The notes: a model not told the origin generated them from the sequence alone. A DNA stretch of 64,000 nt from Polaromonas sp. (GCA_030654695.1 JAURWY010000030.1:28811-92810), one strand, 5' to 3'. Shown: positions 53,317 to 62,155, counted from the first letter of the stretch. Numbers and translations: made by a program.

Positions 53317-53910
53317 ATGACTGAAAAAATGAAAAATATTGTCATCTTGATTTCTGGTGCTGGTTCCAACATGGCGGCGCTCATCAAGACGGCGCAAGAA
53401 GACAATTGGGACGGCCTGCTGGGTGCGCGCGTGGTGGCTGTCATCAGCAACAAACCTGGCGCTGAAGGCATGGCGCTGGCGCAAGCTTTGGGCGTGCCGA
53501 CGCAGGTGTTAGACCACAAGGGCTTTGCGTCCCGCGCTGCCTTTGACGCCGCCTTGCAAACGCTGATCGATGCGCATCAACCTGCGTTGGTGGTGCTGGC
53601 CGGTTTCATGCGCATTTTGACGCCAGATTTTGTGGCGCATTACGCGGGCCGACTGGTGAATATTCATCCGTCCTTGCTGCCGGCCTTCACCGGGCTCAAC
53701 ACGCACCGTCGCGCTATCGAAGCCGGCTGCACAGTGGCGGGCGCCACGGTGCACAAAGTGACGGCTGCACTAGACCACGGGGATATCTTGGCGCAGGCCG
53801 TCGTGCCCGTCTTGCCCTGCGACAGCGCCGAGACGCTGGCCGCGAGGGTGCTGGTGCAAGAGCACCTGATTTATCCGCAAGCCATCAAGGCCTTGCTTCA
53901 AGTTCTGTAG
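53317..53910 (+). CDS. purN: Phosphoribosylglycinamide formyltransferase (GAR transformylase)
   Basis: A protein of about 197 residues using the ATG at 53317; a Met four codons later (MKNIVILISGAG) is equally possible. It transfers the formyl group from 10-formyl-THF to GAR in purine synthesis. The catalytic Asn and His are in VNIHPSLLPAFTGLNTHRRA and the Asp is in LDHGDILAQ. The gene overlaps the 3' end of the convergent E1 gene by 26 bp, so neither can have an intergenic terminator. Confidence 0.95.
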   Translation: MTEKMKNIVILISGAGSNMAALIKTAQEDNWDGLLGARVVAVISNKPGAEGMALAQALGVPTQVLDHKGFASRAAFDAALQTLIDAHQPALVVLAGFMRILTPDFVAHYAGRLVNIHPSLLPAFTGLNTHRRAIEAGCTVAGATVHKVTAALDHGDILAQAVVPVLPCDSAETLAARVLVQEHLIYPQAIKALLQVL

Positions 53911-56599
53911 CCTGCAATTGGTGCAGCGCCGCTTTGACAATGCTCTGCGCATCCACCCCAAAGAAGGCCCGCAAGGCCGCGCGGGTGTCGCTGCGGCCAA
54001 AGCCGTCGGTGCCCAGCGTCAGATAAGAACGACCCGCAGGCAAAAACGCACGTACGCTCTCAGGCACGGCGCGCACGTAGTCGGTGGCGGCGATGATCGG
54101 GCCGCGGCTGCTGGCCAGTTGCTCGGTCACAAAGGGGTGCGTTGCCGCCTCGTCATTCAACGTGTGCTTTTGGCGTTCAGCGCCGTCGCGCGCCAACTCG
54201 CTCCAACTGGTCACGCTGTAAACCGTGGCGTGAACGCCTTGTTCGGCGAGCAGCTGAGCGGCTTTGATGACTTCGGTCAGGATGGCGCCGGAGCCCATCA
54301 GCGTCACTTCGCGGGCTGGGTCATTGGCTGTTGTTGAGTTGGCAGTCGACACCGCCGGAAAGTGCTTGAAACGGTAGCAGCCGCGAATGATTTCGCCTTC
54401 TGAGCCTGGCACCAGATCGGGCTGTGCGTAGTTTTCGTTCATCAGGGTGACGTAGTAGAAAACGTCTTGCTGCTCGACCATCATCTCTTGCATGCCGCGG
54501 TCCAGGATGACGGCGAGTTCGGCGCTGAAGGCCGGGTCGTAGGCCTTGCAATTCGGGATCGTTGAGGCCATTAAATGGCTGGTGCCGTCTTGGTGTTGCA
54601 GGCCTTCGCCACCGAGCGTGGTGCGGCCGGAGGTAGCGCCGAGCAAGAAGCCTCGGGCACGTTGGTCAGCCGCTGCCCAGATTTGGTCGCCGACGCGCTG
54701 AAAGCCAAACATCGAGTAATAAATGTAGAACGGCAACATGGCCAAGCCGTGCACGCTGTAGCTGGTGGCGGCGGCCGTCCAGCTGGCCAGTGCGCCAGCT
54801 TCGCTGATGCCCTCTTCCAAAATCTGACCGTCGAGTGCTTCGCGGTAGCTCAGTACCGAGCCGATGTCTTCGGGCGCGTAACGCTGGCCAACGCTGGAGT
54901 AAATACCGACTTGCTTGAACAGGTTGGCCATGCCGAAAGTACGTGCTTCGTCAGCCACGATGGGCACGATGCGCGGGCCCAGCGCGCTGTCTTTGAGCAA
55001 GCCGCCGAGCAGCCGCACAAAGGCCATGGTGGTGCTCATTTCCTTGCCGTCTGCGGCCAGCGCGAAGCTGGCGTAGGTGGGCAGCGCGGGGATGTGGATG
55101 GGCTCGGCCGTGGTGTCGCGCTTGGGCAAGTAGCCGCCGAGTGCTGCGCGCTTGGCCTGCATGTATTGCATTTCGGCACTGTCGGCGGCGGGGCGATAAA
55201 AGTCAATGCGCTTGGCTTGCTCGTCGCTCAGTGGCAGGCTGAAGCGGTTGCGAAACTCGATGAGTTCGTTTTCGTCAAACTTCTTTTGCGAGTGCGTGGT
55301 CATCTTGCCCTGGCCGGCGCTGCCCATGCCGTAGCCTTTTTTGGTGTGCGCCAAAATCACCGTCGGCTGGCCTTTGTGTTTGGCTGCGGCAGCGTAGGCC
55401 GCATGAATTTTCACGAGGTCGTGGCCGCCGCGTTTGAGGTGGTCAATTTGCGCGTCGGTCATGCCTTGGGCCAAGCGGGCGAGCTCCGGGTTTTGGCCAA
55501 AAAAGGTGTCGCGATTGAAGCGCCCGTCTTTGGCTGCGAAGGTCTGCATCTGGCCGTCGACAGTTTCTGAAAAAGCCTTGGCCAAGGCACCCGTGACGTC
55601 GCGGGCAAACAGCCCATCCCAGTCGCTGCCCCAGACCAGTTTGATGACGTTCCAGCCCGCACCAGCGAAGAGTTTTTCAAGCTCATCAATGATCCGGCCG
55701 TTGCCGCGCACCGGGCCGTCGAGTCGCTGCAGGTTGCAGTTGACGACCCAGACCATGTTGTCCAAGCCTTCGCGGGCGGCCAGCGTCAACGCGCTCATGG
55801 ATTCCGGTTCGTCCATCTCGCCGTCGCCAAAAACACCCCAAACCTTGCGGCCCTCGCAGTTGAGCAGGCGGCGATGTGTCAGGTAGCGCATGAAGCGCGC
55901 GTGGTAGATCGAGCTGATCGGGCCGATACCCATCGAGCCCGTTGGGAATTGCCAAAAATCCGGCATCAAATACGGGTGAGGGTAGCTGCTCAAGCCGCGA
56001 CCTTCCTGGCCGGGTGCCGAGATTTCTTGCCGGTAACGGCCCAGGGTTTGTTCGTCGAGCCGGCCTTCGAGGTAAGCGCGGGCATAGACACCCGGCGCGC
56101 TGTGCGGCTGGAAAAAAACCAAGTCGCCCCGGTGTTGACCTTCGCTGACACCTTCGCGGGCATGAAAGAAGTGGTTGAAGCCTGTTTCAAACAGATCGGC
56201 CGCGCTGGCGTAGCTGGCGATGTGGCCACCAAGCTCGGCAGAACCGCCTGTTTCGACCTGATTGGCGCGCACCACCATGGCCAGCGCGTTCCAGCGCATG
56301 AAAGAGGCCAGGCGTTCTTCCATCGCCAGATCACCGGGAAACACCGGCTGCTCATCGACGCCAATGGTGTTGAGGTAGGGCGTGGCCAGTTCGGGTTGCC
56401 AGCCGATGCGCTGCACGCGCGCCTGCCGGGCCAGCTCGCCGAGCATCTGCCGAGCGCGTTCCGGGCCTTGCGTGGCGACCAAGGCTGAGAAGGCTTCGCG
56501 CCATTCGGCGGTTTCCTGTGGATCAGGGTCGGTCTGCGCAGTCGTTGCGGTTGCGGTTGCGATTGCGGCGAGGAGGGAGGGGTGTGTGAGATCGTTCAT
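53885..56599 (-). CDS. AceE-type 2-oxoacid dehydrogenase E1 (pyruvate or 2-oxobutyrate)
   Basis: A 904-residue homodimeric thiamine-dependent E1. The TPP motif is VFGDGEMDEPESMSALTLAAREGLDN followed by VVNCNLQRLDGPVRGN. Further conserved AceE segments are KKGYGMGSAGQGKMTTHSQKK and GEGLQHQDGTSHLMAS. It decarboxylates the 2-oxoacid and acetylates an E2 lipoyl domain. No E2 or E3 gene is adjacent, unlike standard aceEF operons, and the gene is divergent from an Lrp-type regulator. That layout matches mdeB-mdeR of Pseudomonas, where E1 handles 2-oxobutyrate from methionine. So the substrate could be 2-oxobutyrate; pyruvate is the safer call by sequence. Confidence 0.9.
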   Translation of the reverse strand: MNDLTHPSLLAAIATATATTAQTDPDPQETAEWREAFSALVATQGPERARQMLGELARQARVQRIGWQPELATPYLNTIGVDEQPVFPGDLAMEERLASFMRWNALAMVVRANQVETGGSAELGGHIASYASAADLFETGFNHFFHAREGVSEGQHRGDLVFFQPHSAPGVYARAYLEGRLDEQTLGRYRQEISAPGQEGRGLSSYPHPYLMPDFWQFPTGSMGIGPISSIYHARFMRYLTHRRLLNCEGRKVWGVFGDGEMDEPESMSALTLAAREGLDNMVWVVNCNLQRLDGPVRGNGRIIDELEKLFAGAGWNVIKLVWGSDWDGLFARDVTGALAKAFSETVDGQMQTFAAKDGRFNRDTFFGQNPELARLAQGMTDAQIDHLKRGGHDLVKIHAAYAAAAKHKGQPTVILAHTKKGYGMGSAGQGKMTTHSQKKFDENELIEFRNRFSLPLSDEQAKRIDFYRPAADSAEMQYMQAKRAALGGYLPKRDTTAEPIHIPALPTYASFALAADGKEMSTTMAFVRLLGGLLKDSALGPRIVPIVADEARTFGMANLFKQVGIYSSVGQRYAPEDIGSVLSYREALDGQILEEGISEAGALASWTAAATSYSVHGLAMLPFYIYYSMFGFQRVGDQIWAAADQRARGFLLGATSGRTTLGGEGLQHQDGTSHLMASTIPNCKAYDPAFSAELAVILDRGMQEMMVEQQDVFYYVTLMNENYAQPDLVPGSEGEIIRGCYRFKHFPAVSTANSTTANDPAREVTLMGSGAILTEVIKAAQLLAEQGVHATVYSVTSWSELARDGAERQKHTLNDEAATHPFVTEQLASSRGPIIAATDYVRAVPESVRAFLPAGRSYLTLGTDGFGRSDTRAALRAFFGVDAQSIVKAALHQLQATELEARP

Positions 56600-56704
56600 G
56601 GCCAGCCTACTTTACGCAATCCTGCGCAGAAGGTGCTGCTTGAATGTAGGGGGTTAATCTCCGATGGCGGCATAAAATATCGAATAGTTTAATTTTGGTG
56701 AAAT

Positions 56705-57178
56705 ATGCAACTAGACAGTCTGGATTTAAAAATACTCGATGAGCTTCAGCGCGACGGTTCGCTGTCTAACGTGGAGTTGGCGCGGCGCGTGCACCTGAGC
56801 CCGTCACCTTGCTTGGCGCGTGTGAAGGCGCTGGAAGCCGCCCGGGTGATTGACCGCTATGTGGCGATTGCCAGCGCGGCGGCGCTCGGGCTGGGTTTGA
56901 GCGTGTTTATTTCGATCAGCCTGCGCTCGCAAAGCAAGGAAGCTTTGGGCGAATTCGAGCGGCGCATCGTCGAGCACGACGAAGTGATGGAGTGCTATCT
57001 GATGACCGGCGACAGCGACTACCTGATTCGCATTGCGGTGGCAGACATCGGTGCGTTGGAGCGCTTCATTTTGGAGCAGCTGACGCCGATCCCCGGCATT
57101 GAAAAAATCAGGTCTAGCTTTGCTTTGAAGCAGGTGCGCTACAAGACGGCTTTGCCGCTGCCTATTTTGGCGAGGTGA
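56705..57178 (+). CDS. Lrp/AsnC-family transcriptional regulator
   Basis: A 157-residue regulator. The N-terminal helix-turn-helix is LDLKILDELQRDGSLSNVELARRVHLSPSPCLARVKALE. The C-terminal RAM (ligand-binding) domain has VMECYLMTGDSDYLIRIAVAD. Divergent from the E1 gene by 105 bp, it probably controls that gene in response to an amino acid or oxoacid. Its position resembles mdeR or bkdR, whose ligands are branched-chain or sulfur amino acids. Confidence 0.93.
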   Translation: MQLDSLDLKILDELQRDGSLSNVELARRVHLSPSPCLARVKALEAARVIDRYVAIASAAALGLGLSVFISISLRSQSKEALGEFERRIVEHDEVMECYLMTGDSDYLIRIAVADIGALERFILEQLTPIPGIEKIRSSFALKQVRYKTALPLPILAR

Positions 57179-57212
57179 CTTGGCCGGTGTGAGCCGCTCT
57201 TAACTCTGAAGA

Positions 57213-58829
57213 TCACATCTTTGCTTGGAACACCAGTCCGGCATGCTCGCGCAGGGCGTGGAATTTGATTTTCGGCCACTGCTGTTCGACGGCGCCTAGC
57301 GTGGCGCTGTGGTCGACCAAGAGCGTGGGTGCGTCGACAGCATCCAAGGCGACGCGGTGTGCGTTGGCGTCCATGAATTTTTTCAATTCGTTGGCGTCGT
57401 CGCAGGTGACCCAGCGCGCCAAATTGAAGTTGCTGGCCATGATGCGGGCTTTGACGCCGTACTCGTGCTCAAGCCGGTGGGCGACCACTTCAAACTGCAG
57501 TTGACCGACGGCGCCGAGCAATAGCAGCGAACCCGAAATCGGGCGAAAGACCTGAATCGCGCCTTCTTCGCCCAACTGCGTGAGGCCGGCGCGCAGCTGT
57601 TTGCTGCGCAGCGGGTCGGCCACTTCAACCGCGCGAAACATTTCCGGCGCAAAAAACGGCAAGCCGGTGAACAGCAGCGTTTCGCCTTCGGTCAGCGTGT
57701 CGCCGAGTTGCAGCACGCCATGGTTGGGGATGCCGATGATGTCGCCGGCAAACGCGGTGTCGAGTAATTCGCGGCGCTGGCTCATGAAGCTGACCACGGT
57801 GTTGGGCCGAATCTCTTTGCCGCTGCGGACGACTTTGAGGCGCATGCCGCGCGTGAATTCGCCGCTGGTCACGCGTAGGAAAGCAATACGGTCGCGATGC
57901 GCCGGGTCCATGTTGGCTTGGATCTTGAAGACCACACCAGAGAATTTCTTTTCTTCGGGTTGGACGATGCGCTGCATGGCCGACCGGGGCGCTGGGGCTG
58001 GCGCCAGATCGACCAGCGCGTCCAGCACTTCTTGCACGCCAAAGTTGTTGATGGCCGAGCCGAAAAACATGGGTGTTTGCTTGCCGCTGAGGAAATCTTC
58101 GCGGTTGAATTCTGGCGATGCACCGTTCAGCAGCTCCAGTTCATCCTGCGCCTGCGTGAACTCGGCGCCAAAGCGTTTGCTGGCCTCCTCATTGTCCAGA
58201 CCTGACAGAATTTCATCGTCTCCGCCGGCCTTGTCTTCGCCGGGGCTGAAAACGCGCATGCGCTTTTCACGCCGGTCGTACACGCCATGAAAGAGCTTGC
58301 CCATACCGACAGGCCACGTGAAAGGCACCACGGCCATGCCGAGTTCCCGCTCGATCTCGTCCATCACGCTCATCGGGTCTTGCACCTCGCGGTCCATCTT
58401 GTTGACGAAGGTCAGGATGGGTGTGCCGCGCGCACGGCAAACCTGCAGCAGGCGGCGGGTTTGCGGTTCAACGCCGTTGGCCGCGTCGATCACCATCAGC
58501 GCGGCATCGACGGCGGTCAGCACGCGGTAGGTGTCTTCTGAAAAGTCTTGGTGGCCGGGGGTGTCCAGCAGGTTGATGACGCAGTCGCGGTACTCCATCT
58601 GCATCACCGAACTGGCGACCGAGATACCCCGTTGCTTTTCAATCTCCATCCAGTCGCTGGTGGCGTGGCGTGCGGCTTTACGGGCCTTGACTGAGCCGGC
58701 GATTTGAATCGCGCCTGAAAACAGCAAGAGCTTTTCAGTCAGCGTGGTTTTACCCGCGTCAGGGTGGGAAATAATGGCAAACGTGCGGCGGCGCTTGACT
58801 TGTTTTTCGATTTCGATGGTGTCGGACAT
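57213..58829 (-). CDS. prfC: Peptide chain release factor 3
   Basis: A 538-residue translational GTPase that removes RF1/RF2 from the ribosome after termination. G1 is ISHPDAGKTTLTEKLL, the switch II region is NLLDTPGHQDFSEDTYR and the G4 motif is TFVNKMDREVQDP. Length and start agree with E. coli RF3 (529). It follows a DUF1653 gene on the same strand by 27 bp. Confidence 0.97.
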   Translation of the reverse strand: MSDTIEIEKQVKRRRTFAIISHPDAGKTTLTEKLLLFSGAIQIAGSVKARKAARHATSDWMEIEKQRGISVASSVMQMEYRDCVINLLDTPGHQDFSEDTYRVLTAVDAALMVIDAANGVEPQTRRLLQVCRARGTPILTFVNKMDREVQDPMSVMDEIERELGMAVVPFTWPVGMGKLFHGVYDRREKRMRVFSPGEDKAGGDDEILSGLDNEEASKRFGAEFTQAQDELELLNGASPEFNREDFLSGKQTPMFFGSAINNFGVQEVLDALVDLAPAPAPRSAMQRIVQPEEKKFSGVVFKIQANMDPAHRDRIAFLRVTSGEFTRGMRLKVVRSGKEIRPNTVVSFMSQRRELLDTAFAGDIIGIPNHGVLQLGDTLTEGETLLFTGLPFFAPEMFRAVEVADPLRSKQLRAGLTQLGEEGAIQVFRPISGSLLLLGAVGQLQFEVVAHRLEHEYGVKARIMASNFNLARWVTCDDANELKKFMDANAHRVALDAVDAPTLLVDHSATLGAVEQQWPKIKFHALREHAGLVFQAKM

Positions 58830-58856
58830 AACCCATGATTATCGACTGCAAAGGCC

Positions 58857-59093
58857 TCAGTCCGGCTGGCGCGCAAAGCGTGGTTGTCTTAAACCTTCAA
58901 TCGTCACCTCTTCTTCGAACATAGCGGCTGGTCGGACCCACATGCCGCGTTCGCCATATAGCGCACGGTACAAGGTCATGGGCTCCAGGCTCTCACTGTG
59001 GCGCGCGGTGCCGAGGACTTCATACATCAGGCCTTTGTAATGCCGGTACAGGCCTTTAGGTGTTTCGATCAGGGCGGGCAAGGTGTCTGACAT
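58857..59093 (-). CDS. DUF1653 protein
   Basis: A 78-residue small soluble protein. It reads PKGLYRHYKGLMYEVLGTARHSESLEPMTLYRALYGERGMWVRPAAMFEEEV, a known small fold of unknown function. Its start at 59093 faces the rsmB-like gene, leaving a 65-bp gap. Linkage with prfC is probably not functional. Confidence 0.85.
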   Translation of the reverse strand: MSDTLPALIETPKGLYRHYKGLMYEVLGTARHSESLEPMTLYRALYGERGMWVRPAAMFEEEVTIEGLRQPRFARQPD

Positions 59094-59158
59094 GGTGTTT
59101 TGGTGAGATGTTGCGATGGGTGGATGCTGACAGATGAGCTCAGTGGGACAATACCCAT

Positions 59159-60433
59159 ATGCACCCTAACGCCCTATTAGACAGTTGTTCCGAGCTTATC
59201 AAGCAGGTTCTTAAATTCGATCACCCCGCCGACATGGTGGTCTCGCGCCATTTCCGTGAGCAGCGCCTCGGCCCCCGTGAGCGCGCCACCGTGGCCGAAA
59301 CCATCTACACCGTGCTGCGCAAGAAGTCCCTGTTCACCAACTTGGCGCAGTCTGGCAGCGGCCCGATTGAGCGCCGTTTGGCGATTCTGGGCTTTGCCGC
59401 CGAACGTGATTTTTTACTGGGTGCCTTGAACGACCAGGAAAAAGACTGGTTGTCTCGCTGTGACCAAGTCAAACCATCGGACCTGATGGAGTTGCACAGG
59501 CACAACCTGCCACAGTGGCTGGTTGACTCGTTGCGCGAGCAGCTCGGCGCTGAGTTTTGGCCACTGGTGGACAGTCTGAACGCACCAGCCGGTCTCGACT
59601 TGCGCGTGAATACGCTCAAAGACAAGCGCGCTGATGTTCAAAAAGAGCTGGCCAAGGCGGGTGTCGTGACCACCGCCACCCCATTTTCACCTTGGGGCTT
59701 GCGCGTTCGCGACAAGGCTCAACTCGGCAAGCTCGACACCTTCACCCGTGGCGCGATTGAGGTGCAGGACGAAGGCTCGCAGTTGCTGGCGGTGCTGGTC
59801 GATGCCAAGCGCGGCGAAATGGTCGTCGATTTTTGTGCTGGTGCTGGCGGCAAAACGCTGGCCTTGGGTGCCAGCATGCGCGGCACCGGCAGGCTCTATG
59901 CCTTCGACACCTCCGGCCATCGCCTGGATGCGCTGAAACCGCGACTGGCCCGCAGTGGCCTGTCGAACGTGCATCCGGTGGCGATTGCGCATGAGCGCGA
60001 TGACCGTATCAAACGCCTAGCCGGCAAAATTGACCGTGTGCTGGTCGATGCCCCTTGTTCCGGCTTGGGAACTTTAAGGCGTAATCCGGATCTCAAGTGG
60101 CGTCAGAATCCGAAGCTGATTGCTGAGTTATCAGCCAAGCAAACGGCGATTTTGCAAAGTGCAGCCCGTCTTCTGAAGCCGGGTGGTCGCTTGGTTTATG
60201 CCACTTGCAGCTTGCTGAAGGAAGAAAACGAGAACATTGCCGAAGCCTTCAGCGCTGCGAATCCAGGCTTTCATTTGCTCCAAGCGGCTGAGGTGTTGAC
60301 GCAAGCCGGTGTTGAGAATGCTCCCAAACTTTGTTCTGGCGCATTTCTGCGGCTCTGGCCACACCAGCATCAGACCGACGGTTTCTTTGCTGCGGTCTGG
60401 CAAAAGGCTGATTCGACCCCAACTGAGGTCTGA
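59159..60433 (+). CDS. RsmB/NOP-family RNA (cytosine-5) methyltransferase
   Basis: A 424-residue SAM-dependent enzyme close to RsmB in length. The N-terminal 140 residues form a NusB-like helical domain (HFREQRLGPRERATVAETIYTVLRKK). SAM motif I is VVDFCAGAGGKTLALG, the first catalytic-region Cys lies in VDAPCSGLGTLRRNPDLKWR near residue 299, and the second Cys is in VYATCSLLKEEN near 348. The family methylates C967 of 16S rRNA or other RNA cytosines; which site is unproven here. Confidence 0.9.
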   Translation: MHPNALLDSCSELIKQVLKFDHPADMVVSRHFREQRLGPRERATVAETIYTVLRKKSLFTNLAQSGSGPIERRLAILGFAAERDFLLGALNDQEKDWLSRCDQVKPSDLMELHRHNLPQWLVDSLREQLGAEFWPLVDSLNAPAGLDLRVNTLKDKRADVQKELAKAGVVTTATPFSPWGLRVRDKAQLGKLDTFTRGAIEVQDEGSQLLAVLVDAKRGEMVVDFCAGAGGKTLALGASMRGTGRLYAFDTSGHRLDALKPRLARSGLSNVHPVAIAHERDDRIKRLAGKIDRVLVDAPCSGLGTLRRNPDLKWRQNPKLIAELSAKQTAILQSAARLLKPGGRLVYATCSLLKEENENIAEAFSAANPGFHLLQAAEVLTQAGVENAPKLCSGAFLRLWPHQHQTDGFFAAVWQKADSTPTEV

Positions 60434-60516
60434 AGATCGCTGCAGAACTTCAACGTTGGCAGCTTGAAATCAATTTTTAGCGTTTTATAGCCAGATGAGA
60501 TATTCCCCTGCAGGGC

Positions 60517-60545
60517 TTGTTGCTTTTGCCTTGTCGGCCTACAAT
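60517..60545 (+). promoter_or_regulatory. Predicted sigma-70 promoter of the desaturase gene
   Basis: TTGTTG (60517-60522), a 17-bp spacer and TACAAT (60540-60545) fit the consensus well. The leader would be about 60 nt, ending with AAGGA before the ATG. Confidence 0.6.
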
Positions 60546-60611
60546 GATGAGTGTTCGGAACGCCTTGCCACGCTACGGCTGGCCGCTGCGAACTGTTTAT
60601 AAGGACTCGTA

Positions 60612-61811
60612 ATGACTTTATTTGACGCCGGCCTTGACTGGCTTGCTCACGGCCTCTGGAACATTGCTTGGTGGCAGATTGTTCTGTTTGCCCTGGCTGT
60701 CACGCACATCACCATGATCAGCGTGACCATTTTCTTGCACCGCCACCAGGCCCATCGGTCGCTGGACTTGCACCCGATTGCCTCGCATTTTTTCCGCTTC
60801 TGGTTGTGGCTGACGACAGGTCAGGTCACGAAAGAGTGGGCGGCGATTCACCGCAAGCACCACGCCAAATGCGAGCAAGCCGAAGACCCGCACAGCCCCC
60901 ATGTGTATGGCATTAAGAAAGTGCTGACGCAGGGCGCTGAGCTCTACCGTAAAGAATCCAAGAACTTGGAAACCATGGCCCGTTTCGGTCACGGTACGCC
61001 GAATGACTGGATCGAGCGCAATTTGTACACCCGCTTTTCCTGGCAAGGCGTCGGTCTGATGATGATCATCGACTTGGCACTGTTTGGCGCCGGTGGTCTG
61101 GCTGTTTGGGCTTTGCAAATGGCATGGACGCCGATCATGGCAGCCGGCATCATCAATGGCGCAGCGCACTATTGGGGTTACCGCAATTTTGAGGCGCCAG
61201 ACGCCAGCACCAACATTTCACCATGGGGCATCATCATTGCCGGCGAAGAGTTGCACAACAACCACCACACTTACCCAACGTCGGCCAAGCTGTCGATCAA
61301 GCCTTACGAGTTCGATATTGGCTGGATGTACATCACCATCTTGAAAAGTGTTGGCCTGGCCAGTGTCAAGAAGGTACCGCCTAAGCTTCAGCATGGCAGC
61401 ATCCGCCCTGTGGCCGATGAAAAGACGCTGGAAGCGCTGATTGCTCACCGCTACGAAGTCATGGCGCGTTACGCCCGTGAATTGCGCCGTGCCGGTAAGG
61501 TAGAAATCCAAGCGCTGAAGGCTCGTCAAGCTGATGTGTCGGCGCTCATGCTGGCTAATCGCTGGTTGCACCGCGATGCCGACAAGGTGCCAGCAGAAGC
61601 CCTCACTCAATTGGCCTTGGTTCGTGCCGAGCACCCGGTGCTCGACAAAATGGTCACCATGCGCGAAGAACTTCGTCAAATGTGGTTGAGTACCTCGACC
61701 TCACGCGAGCAGTTGGCCGTTGACCTGCAAGCTTGGTGCCATCGTGCTGAAGACAGTGGCATTGCGGCTTTGAAGGAGTTCTCTTTCAAACTGCGCTCGG
61801 CTCGGGCCTGA
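60612..61811 (+). CDS. Fatty-acid desaturase (acyl-CoA/acyl-lipid delta-9 type) with long C-terminal tail
   Basis: A 399-residue membrane di-iron desaturase. Its three His boxes are HRHQAH (43-48), HRKHH (80-84) and HNNHH (215-219). Hydrophobic segments surround them (IVLFALAVTHITMISVTIFL). It introduces a cis double bond into acyl chains and so adjusts membrane fluidity. The final 130 residues form a charged, helical tail (KVEIQALKARQADVSALMLANRW) beyond the usual 260-300 residue core; its role is unknown. It ends with a strong terminator, so it is probably monocistronic. Confidence 0.92.
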   Translation: MTLFDAGLDWLAHGLWNIAWWQIVLFALAVTHITMISVTIFLHRHQAHRSLDLHPIASHFFRFWLWLTTGQVTKEWAAIHRKHHAKCEQAEDPHSPHVYGIKKVLTQGAELYRKESKNLETMARFGHGTPNDWIERNLYTRFSWQGVGLMMIIDLALFGAGGLAVWALQMAWTPIMAAGIINGAAHYWGYRNFEAPDASTNISPWGIIIAGEELHNNHHTYPTSAKLSIKPYEFDIGWMYITILKSVGLASVKKVPPKLQHGSIRPVADEKTLEALIAHRYEVMARYARELRRAGKVEIQALKARQADVSALMLANRWLHRDADKVPAEALTQLALVRAEHPVLDKMVTMREELRQMWLSTSTSREQLAVDLQAWCHRAEDSGIAALKEFSFKLRSARA

Positions 61812-61837
61812 TAAACGCGACTTTTTTCGACGGTCTT

Positions 61838-61866
61838 AAAAAGCCGCTCTTCGGAGCGGCTTTTTT
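61838..61866 (+). terminator. Rho-independent terminator of the desaturase gene
   Basis: AAAAAGCCGCTC and GAGCGGCTTTTTT form a stem capped by a TTCG tetraloop, 27 bp after the stop codon. Confidence 0.94.
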
Positions 61867-61912
61867 GTGGGCGTCTTTGGCCTAGGTGATTGAGGAAGCT
61901 TTGCTGGCTTCG

Positions 61913-61988
61913 CACCGCTGAAGGCTTGGCCCGGAGCTCTCATACTGGGGTACCAGAAATCGACCCCCGGGCCAAGCCTTCAGCGGTG
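61913..61988. repeat. Long perfect hairpin HP1 with conserved loop
   Basis: A perfect 22-bp inverted repeat (61913-61934 with 61967-61988, core GGCTTGGCCCGG) encloses a 32-nt loop. The loop contains CTGGGGTACCAG, which can fold again as CTGG-GGTA-CCAG. A 30-nt part (61938-61967) is the exact reverse complement of 62102-62131 in the next hairpin. There is no T run, so it is not a terminator. No ORF is supported in this interval. Confidence 0.85.
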
Positions 61989-62081
61989 AGTTCGTGGTGA
62001 CTCTGTGTGGATTAAATACGGGTGCGGGCAAGGTGGTGTGTTTGTTTTCTGCCAATCTCATTTCTAGTCAATGTCGCGCGA

Positions 62082-62155
62082 CAGAGGTTTGGCTTGGGGA
62101 TGGGGTCGATTTCTGGTACCCCAGTATGAGACCGCAGCCCCAAGCCAAACCTCTG
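62082..62155. repeat. Long perfect hairpin HP2, same loop in inverse orientation
   Basis: A perfect 18-bp inverted repeat (62082-62099 with 62138-62155, core GGTTTGGCTTGGGG) encloses a 38-nt loop. The loop carries the same 30-nt motif as HP1 on the opposite strand. The two stems differ in sequence yet each is fully paired, so arm pairing is conserved, not arm sequence. The 93 bp between the hairpins (61989-62081) shows no gene. Confidence 0.85.

Noticed and set aside
61913..61988. Transcription terminator
   Set aside because: The hairpin has no following T run and a true terminator already lies at 61838-61866.
61913..62155. Integron attC sites
   Set aside because: The arms lack the RYYYAAC and GTTRRRY core boxes and there is no cassette ORF or integrase.
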